A DNA stretch of 17,415 nucleotides from Flectobacillus sp. (lineage in GTDB: Bacteria; Bacteroidota; Bacteroidia; Cytophagales; Spirosomataceae). Positions 13,807 through 17,415 of this stretch are shown here, piece by piece. The stretch covers positions 1 to 17,415 of the forward strand of contig JARXAV010000351.1 of assembly GCA_029865665.1 (NCBI GenBank), given 5' to 3'. The notes under the pieces were generated by a model. The model searched no databases. It was not told where the DNA came from and saw nothing but the letters and a program-made list of their open reading frames with translations. Positions within the stretch are counted from its first letter, which is position 1. Each line of letters opens with the position of its first letter. The translations under genes and the position numbers were made by a program.

Positions 13807-15168
13807 TTATCCTAACATCGAATTTCCTAATTCATTAAAATCCAGACCATTAAAAGTCCCTGACGACATCATCAGTAAGTTTAAGCCACGCCATCGTTTG
13901 GTTTGTAGGTATGCCACCATTGCTGTTTTTTCGGTAAAAATTGTAAGATTTGGATGATTAAAATGTGCCTTAATTTCGTCTTCCGAAATGGCTGGCATAT
14001 TCTTGTGAGCTAAGGTTGCAGGACTGTAAAAAACGATGGCTTCGTCGGCTGCATTTAGCTTATTGGCATATTCTCCCAAGAAATTTTTATTCAAGCTACT
14101 AAAGGTGTGCAACTCCAAACAAGCCAATAAACTGCGTGTTGGATACTGTTCTTTTAGGGCTTTGGTGGTGGCTTCTACCTTGGAAGGGGCATGAGCGAAA
14201 TCACGGTAAAAAATACTGTCATTGGTTTCTTTTACCAGTTCCAAACGCTTGGCTGCTCCTTTAAAAGAAGGAATAGCTTGATAGAATAGCGTTTCGTCAA
14301 TACCAATTTGACTCAGTACATATTTGGCTCCGTTTAAGTTTTTCAGGTTATGGTCGCCAAAAACGCTAATTTCTACTTCTTTATGATTGGGTAACACCAA
14401 GTAGGTTTTGCCATTTCTGATACTATTCGGATGAATGCCATAAGGTAACTTGGTTACATCCAACCATTCTCGCTGTCCAATTTTAGCCACCAATTCGTCG
14501 GTTCTATCAAAAACAAACGAACCCGATTTTTCTAGTTGGTCTGCCAACAAATCGAACTGCTTAACGTAATCGTTAAAATCTGGATAGACGTTAATATGAT
14601 CCCAAGCGATACCCGAAATCAGGGCAACGTGCGGATGATAATGTAAAAACTTTGGCTGACGGTCGATTGGTGAAGACAAATATTCATCGCCTTCGATAAT
14701 GATTACAGGAGCGTCCGACAAACTAGCCATGGTTTCAAAGCCTTCGATGCGAGCTCCAACCATGTAGTCAAATTTGCGATTATGGTATTTTAAAACGTGT
14801 AAAATCATGGCGGTCATGGTAGTTTTACCATGACTTCCTGCAATGACAACACGTTGTTTATTAATACTTTGTGAATAAATGAATTCAGGATATGAGTACA
14901 CTTTTAAGCCTAATTCCTGAGCCTTTGCCAATTCTGGGTTATCCACACGGGCGTGCATTCCGAGAATAACGATGTCTAAATCGCTCGTGATTTTCTCAGG
15001 AAACCAACCAATTTCGGCAGGAAGTAAGCCTTTGGTAGCCAACAATGTTTTAGATGGTTCGTAGATTTCATCGTCCGAACCTGTAACTTGATAGCCTTTG
15101 TTATGTAAGTCAAGGGCTAAGTTGTGCATGGCAGCACCACCAATGGCAATGAAGTGTACTTTTTTCAT
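13807..15168 (-). CDS. mpl: UDP-N-acetylmuramate:L-Ala-gamma-D-Glu-meso-DAP ligase (Mpl)
   Basis: Mpl attaches recycled murein tripeptide to UDP-MurNAc, an ATP-dependent cytoplasmic step of wall recycling. 453 residues in Mur-ligase order: N-terminal nucleotide-binding domain (VHFIAIGGAAMHNLALDLH), the ATP P-loop GSHGKTTMTAM (111-121), the central domain with IIIEGDEYLSSPIDRQPKF and SGIAWDHINVYPDF, and the C-terminal ligase domain with FKGAAKRLEL and DFAHAPSKVEAT. The GDEY and DFAHAPSKVEAT segments and the absence of typical MurC motifs favour Mpl over MurC. The ATG at 15168 gives a full-length family start. It is the first gene of a probable mpl-fic-trpA transcript, and diverges from the arginine-decarboxylase-like gene across a 462-base spacer. 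Confidence 0.92.
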   Translation of the reverse strand: MKKVHFIAIGGAAMHNLALDLHNKGYQVTGSDDEIYEPSKTLLATKGLLPAEIGWFPEKITSDLDIVILGMHARVDNPELAKAQELGLKVYSYPEFIYSQSINKQRVVIAGSHGKTTMTAMILHVLKYHNRKFDYMVGARIEGFETMASLSDAPVIIIEGDEYLSSPIDRQPKFLHYHPHVALISGIAWDHINVYPDFNDYVKQFDLLADQLEKSGSFVFDRTDELVAKIGQREWLDVTKLPYGIHPNSIRNGKTYLVLPNHKEVEISVFGDHNLKNLNGAKYVLSQIGIDETLFYQAIPSFKGAAKRLELVKETNDSIFYRDFAHAPSKVEATTKALKEQYPTRSLLACLELHTFSSLNKNFLGEYANKLNAADEAIVFYSPATLAHKNMPAISEDEIKAHFNHPNLTIFTEKTAMVAYLQTKRWRGLNLLMMSSGTFNGLDFNELGNSMLG

Positions 15169-15630
15169 ATTTTCAAGGACATCATACGAATCACCTTAAT
15201 TCGTCATTTTGTAAATCAGGAACTTAGTAGTTAAAAACTGTAAATAAAATAGTACATTTCCAAGAGTCTATCTTTAGGGAAATGATTGGATTTTGTTAGC
15301 GTATTAATTAGACTATTTTGTTTTGTAAATATCTGATTATCAAATAGCTGTCAAGATATACTTTTCTGAAAGTTATATTTTGAATAAATCCATTTTAGAT
15401 TCTTGCAAAGGTCATACTTTTATTGCACTTTTGCACGTTTTATTGGCATTGTGTACTAAATGTGTCAATGCCCCAAATTGGGTATAACTTACGTAAAATT
15501 ATACAATTTACCTCTATTTAGGTAGTGTTTTGTATTTTTCCGTACTCGATTTAATGAACTAAACGTATTGAAATACGTTATTCGGATACAATTATTAACT
15601 TAAAACTCGCTTTATGCTTTTCGGCTTAGG
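15169..15630. other. Divergent intergenic region, mpl and arginine decarboxylase genes
   Basis: A 462-base A+T-rich spacer with no credible protein gene. It must hold two divergent promoters, but I see no exact TAnnTTTG; TATCTTTA at about 15268-15275 (+) is one mismatch away. It also holds an 18-base inverted repeat at 15562-15579 and a six-codon leader frame at 15614-15634 that overlaps the next start. I recognise no riboswitch. Confidence 0.4.
15562..15579. promoter_or_regulatory. Operator-like 18-base inverted repeat upstream of the decarboxylase gene
   Basis: AACGTATT (15562-15569), spacer GA, AATACGTT (15572-15579): a perfect 8-base dyad whose end is 51 bases before the ATG at 15631. 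Size and spacing suit a dimeric repressor or activator site. It is found once in the window; the binding protein is unknown. Confidence 0.4.
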
Positions 15631-17136
15631 ATGAAAAACTACATTGACTTAATTGATCAGACGATCATATTTCCAACTCAGGAATTCAACATTGATGAAA
15701 ATAATGAATTGATGTTCAACAATGTGCCTTTGATGGAAATTATCAAAGAATATGGTACACCTTTGAAAATCACGTACTTGCCAAAAATTGGCGAACATAT
15801 CGAAAATGCAAAACGATTGTTCAAAAAGGCTATTGCAAAGTACAATTATAAAGGGAATTATACCTATTGCTATTGTACAAAATCTTCCCACTTTCGTTTT
15901 GTGGTAGAAGAAGTGTTAAGTCATAATGTACACCTTGAAACATCTTCAGCTTTTGATATTCCAATTATCCGTAATTTATACGAGGAAGGAAAGATTTCGA
16001 AGTCAACTTATATTTTGTGTAATGGCTATAAATTGCCTGGTTATACTCAGAATATCAGCGATTTAATTAACGATGGCTTCAACTGTATCCCGATTCTGGA
16101 TAACTTAAAAGAGATTGATTTCTATGATAAAACGGTAACGGCAGAAACCGTTAATTTGGGTATTCGTATTGCCACAGACGAAGAGCCGGATTTCTCTTTC
16201 TATACTTCTCGTTTGGGTATTCGTTATTCGGATGTCATGGATTTGTACAAAAACAAGATTGAGAATAGCTCTCGTTATAAATTAAAAATGTTACACTTCT
16301 TTATCAACACAGGGATTAAAGATAGTGCTTATTATTGGTCAGAATTGAGCCGTTTCATTTACAAATATTGCGAAATGAAAAAGGTATGTCCAGAACTAGA
16401 TTCGATTGATTTGGGCGGTGGACTTCCAATTCAAACGTCGTTACAATTCAATTACGATTATCAGTCAATGATTGACGAAATTGTAGAGTCTATCTCATGG
16501 ATTTGTAACAAAAGTAACGTACCAGTACCGAATATCTTTACTGAATTTGGTTCTTACACGGTGGGTGAAAGTGGTGCGGTTTTATACGAAATTATTGACC
16601 AGAAGTTACAGAATGACAAGGAGTTATGGTATATGATTGATGGTTCATTCATCACACAATTACCAGATTCATGGGGTATGAACCAAAAGTATATCATGTT
16701 GCCTGTGAACAACTGGAACTTCCCTTATCAGAAAGTAAACTTAGGAGGCTTAACCTGTGACTCGATGGATTTCTATAATACAGAAGCCCATAGTTCGGAC
16801 TTGTACTTACCAATTTTTGAAGAAAATCAAGAGCGTCAGTTTGTTGGATTCTTCCATACAGGAGCTTATCAAGAATCCTTGGGTGGTTATGGTGGTATTC
16901 AACACTGTTTAATTCCTGCTCCGAAGCACGTATTGGTTGACCGTTTAGAAGATGGAACAATCACGACACGCTTATTCTCAGAAGCCCAAGGCAGCGACAG
17001 CATGTTGAAAATCTTAGGTTATCAGAAAGAACAAGATAAAAAAGCAACGCCAGAAGTATTGACAATTGCAGCTCCTGTTACCAATGTAGCTGAAAATGTG
17101 GGAGTTGAGAACAATAAAATGCAGCTTTTATCGTAA
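15631..17136 (+). CDS. speA: Arginine decarboxylase-like PLP enzyme (fold type III)
   Basis: 501 residues. A fold-type III (alanine racemase-like) decarboxylase of the Bacteroidota arginine-decarboxylase type, expected to make agmatine from arginine for polyamine synthesis. The PLP lysine is Lys84 in YCYCTKSSHFRF; the phosphate-binding glycines are 262-264 in IDLGGGLPI; the substrate-contact motif Cys376-Asp-Ser-x-Asp380 is in GLTCDSMDFY. The sequence FHTGAYQESLGGYGGIQHC near the C-terminus is typical. The last 35 residues (after LGYQKEQDKKATPEV) are a variable tail. Substrate is inferred by family; diaminopimelate or other basic amino acids are less likely. The ATG at 15631 overlaps the TGA of a six-codon frame (MLFGLG). 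No agmatinase gene is in the window. Confidence 0.85.
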   Translation: MKNYIDLIDQTIIFPTQEFNIDENNELMFNNVPLMEIIKEYGTPLKITYLPKIGEHIENAKRLFKKAIAKYNYKGNYTYCYCTKSSHFRFVVEEVLSHNVHLETSSAFDIPIIRNLYEEGKISKSTYILCNGYKLPGYTQNISDLINDGFNCIPILDNLKEIDFYDKTVTAETVNLGIRIATDEEPDFSFYTSRLGIRYSDVMDLYKNKIENSSRYKLKMLHFFINTGIKDSAYYWSELSRFIYKYCEMKKVCPELDSIDLGGGLPIQTSLQFNYDYQSMIDEIVESISWICNKSNVPVPNIFTEFGSYTVGESGAVLYEIIDQKLQNDKELWYMIDGSFITQLPDSWGMNQKYIMLPVNNWNFPYQKVNLGGLTCDSMDFYNTEAHSSDLYLPIFEENQERQFVGFFHTGAYQESLGGYGGIQHCLIPAPKHVLVDRLEDGTITTRLFSEAQGSDSMLKILGYQKEQDKKATPEVLTIAAPVTNVAENVGVENNKMQLLS

Positions 17137-17168
17137 TTTTGTAGAATATATTAATTAGACAGATATGA

Positions 17169-17215
17169 AACGCCCATACCCAAACGTTTGATATACAGTG
17201 GTATAATTGGGCGTT
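17169..17215. other. Stem-loop between the decarboxylase and lipoprotein genes
   Basis: AACGCCCA (17169-17176) pairs with TGGGCGTT (17208-17215). TACC (17177-17180) pairs with GGTA (17200-17203), leaving a TAAT bulge. The interior holds the palindrome CAAACGTTTG (17181-17190). No T-run follows, so it is either a weak terminator for the decarboxylase gene or a leader structure of the lipoprotein gene. Confidence 0.5.
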
Positions 17216-17256
17216 CCATCTGATACCTTTCAAAAATAACTGAACATTCTAATCAG

Positions 17257-17385
17257 ATGAAAAAAGCATCTATCGCCTTAGGGTTTTTGGCTGTAATGGC
17301 CTTAGCTTCTTGTGGAAGAAGAAATAATTGCCCTGCTTATGGTACAACAAGTATTGATAAGCCAGCGTACAAAGGACGTAATTAA
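17257..17385 (+). CDS. Small predicted lipoprotein (42 residues)
   Basis: The ATG at 17257 opens 42 codons to TAA at 17385. The start MKKASIALGFLAVMALASC is a lipoprotein signal with lipobox LASC, so Cys19 would be the lipidated first residue. Only about 24 residues follow: GRRNNCPAYGTTSIDKPAYK and a short basic end. Tiny lipoproteins with a CPxYG-like segment are common in Bacteroidota, and their function is unknown to me. The location is inferred to be the outer or inner membrane, facing the periplasm. TACCTTTC at 17224-17231 is one mismatch from the -7 consensus. The basic start, hydrophobic core and lipobox make a chance frame unlikely. Confidence 0.75.
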   Translation: MKKASIALGFLAVMALASCGRRNNCPAYGTTSIDKPAYKGRN

Positions 17386-17415
17386 GTTAAGTTAGCGTAT
17401 TAAAAAAGGGCTGAG

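Noticed and set aside
15295..17403. Exact 13-base match GTTAGCGTATTAA at 15295-15307 and 17391-17403
   Set aside because: A match of this length is expected by chance once or twice in an A+T-rich 17-kb window.
1..17415. tRNA, rRNA or CRISPR array
   Set aside because: No cloverleaf or rRNA-like sequence and no regularly spaced direct repeats were seen on either strand by eye; a tRNAscan or Infernal run was not possible.
17386..17415. Possible terminator starting at the window edge (AAAAAAGGGCTGAG)
   Set aside because: Only one arm is visible, so a hairpin cannot be shown.

Overview
The window looks like a chromosome segment of a Bacteroidota bacterium, most likely Cytophagales (genus not assignable). 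Pointers are a PorP/SprF-family type IX secretion protein, a divergent PKD-domain surface protein, a Bacteroidota-type Mpl ligase, DUF349 and DUF6515 proteins, TAnnTTTG-type -7 boxes, weak Shine-Dalgarno sites and a moderately A+T-rich sequence. Every statement rests on reading the sequence and remembered family features; no database search was run.

Layout. 1-1823 (-) is the N-terminal part of a large secreted PKD/propeller-like protein cut by the window edge. A 445-base spacer containing a 33-base palindrome separates it from a PorP/SprF gene (2269-3318, +). From about 3.39 to 6.10 kb lies an accessory island: a 5'-truncated Rpn-family nuclease remnant, a 69-base hairpin element, a very A+T-rich CorA-type transporter gene, a cluster of small palindromes that resembles a recombination site, a second copy of the hairpin element, and an intact Rpn-family nuclease gene. 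The island sits between two near-identical terminator hairpins in mirrored orientation, belonging to porP and ettA. Then come ettA (6230-7897, -), a secreted transglutaminase-like protein (7991-9256, -), a DUF349 protein (9584-10861, +), a secreted low-complexity DUF6515 protein (10927-11940, -), an mpl-fic-trpA gene string (15168 down to 12210, -), an arginine-decarboxylase-like gene (15631-17136, +) and a 42-residue lipoprotein gene (17257-17385, +).

How the genes work together. Most are independent core genes: translation (EttA), wall recycling (Mpl), tryptophan synthesis (TrpA) and polyamine synthesis (arginine decarboxylase). PorP/SprF and its divergent PKD neighbour probably form a type IX secretion/surface-protein pair. 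fic and trpA are 11 bases apart and lie 38 bases or less behind mpl, so the three are probably co-transcribed, although their functions are not obviously linked.

The least explained part is the island. Two 87% identical hairpin elements, with one compensatory base-pair change, flank a foreign-looking transporter gene. One of them folds into the last codons of an Rpn-type nuclease gene. This could be a small mobile or recombination-generated unit. No integrase or classical transposase is visible in the window, so the mechanism is inference.
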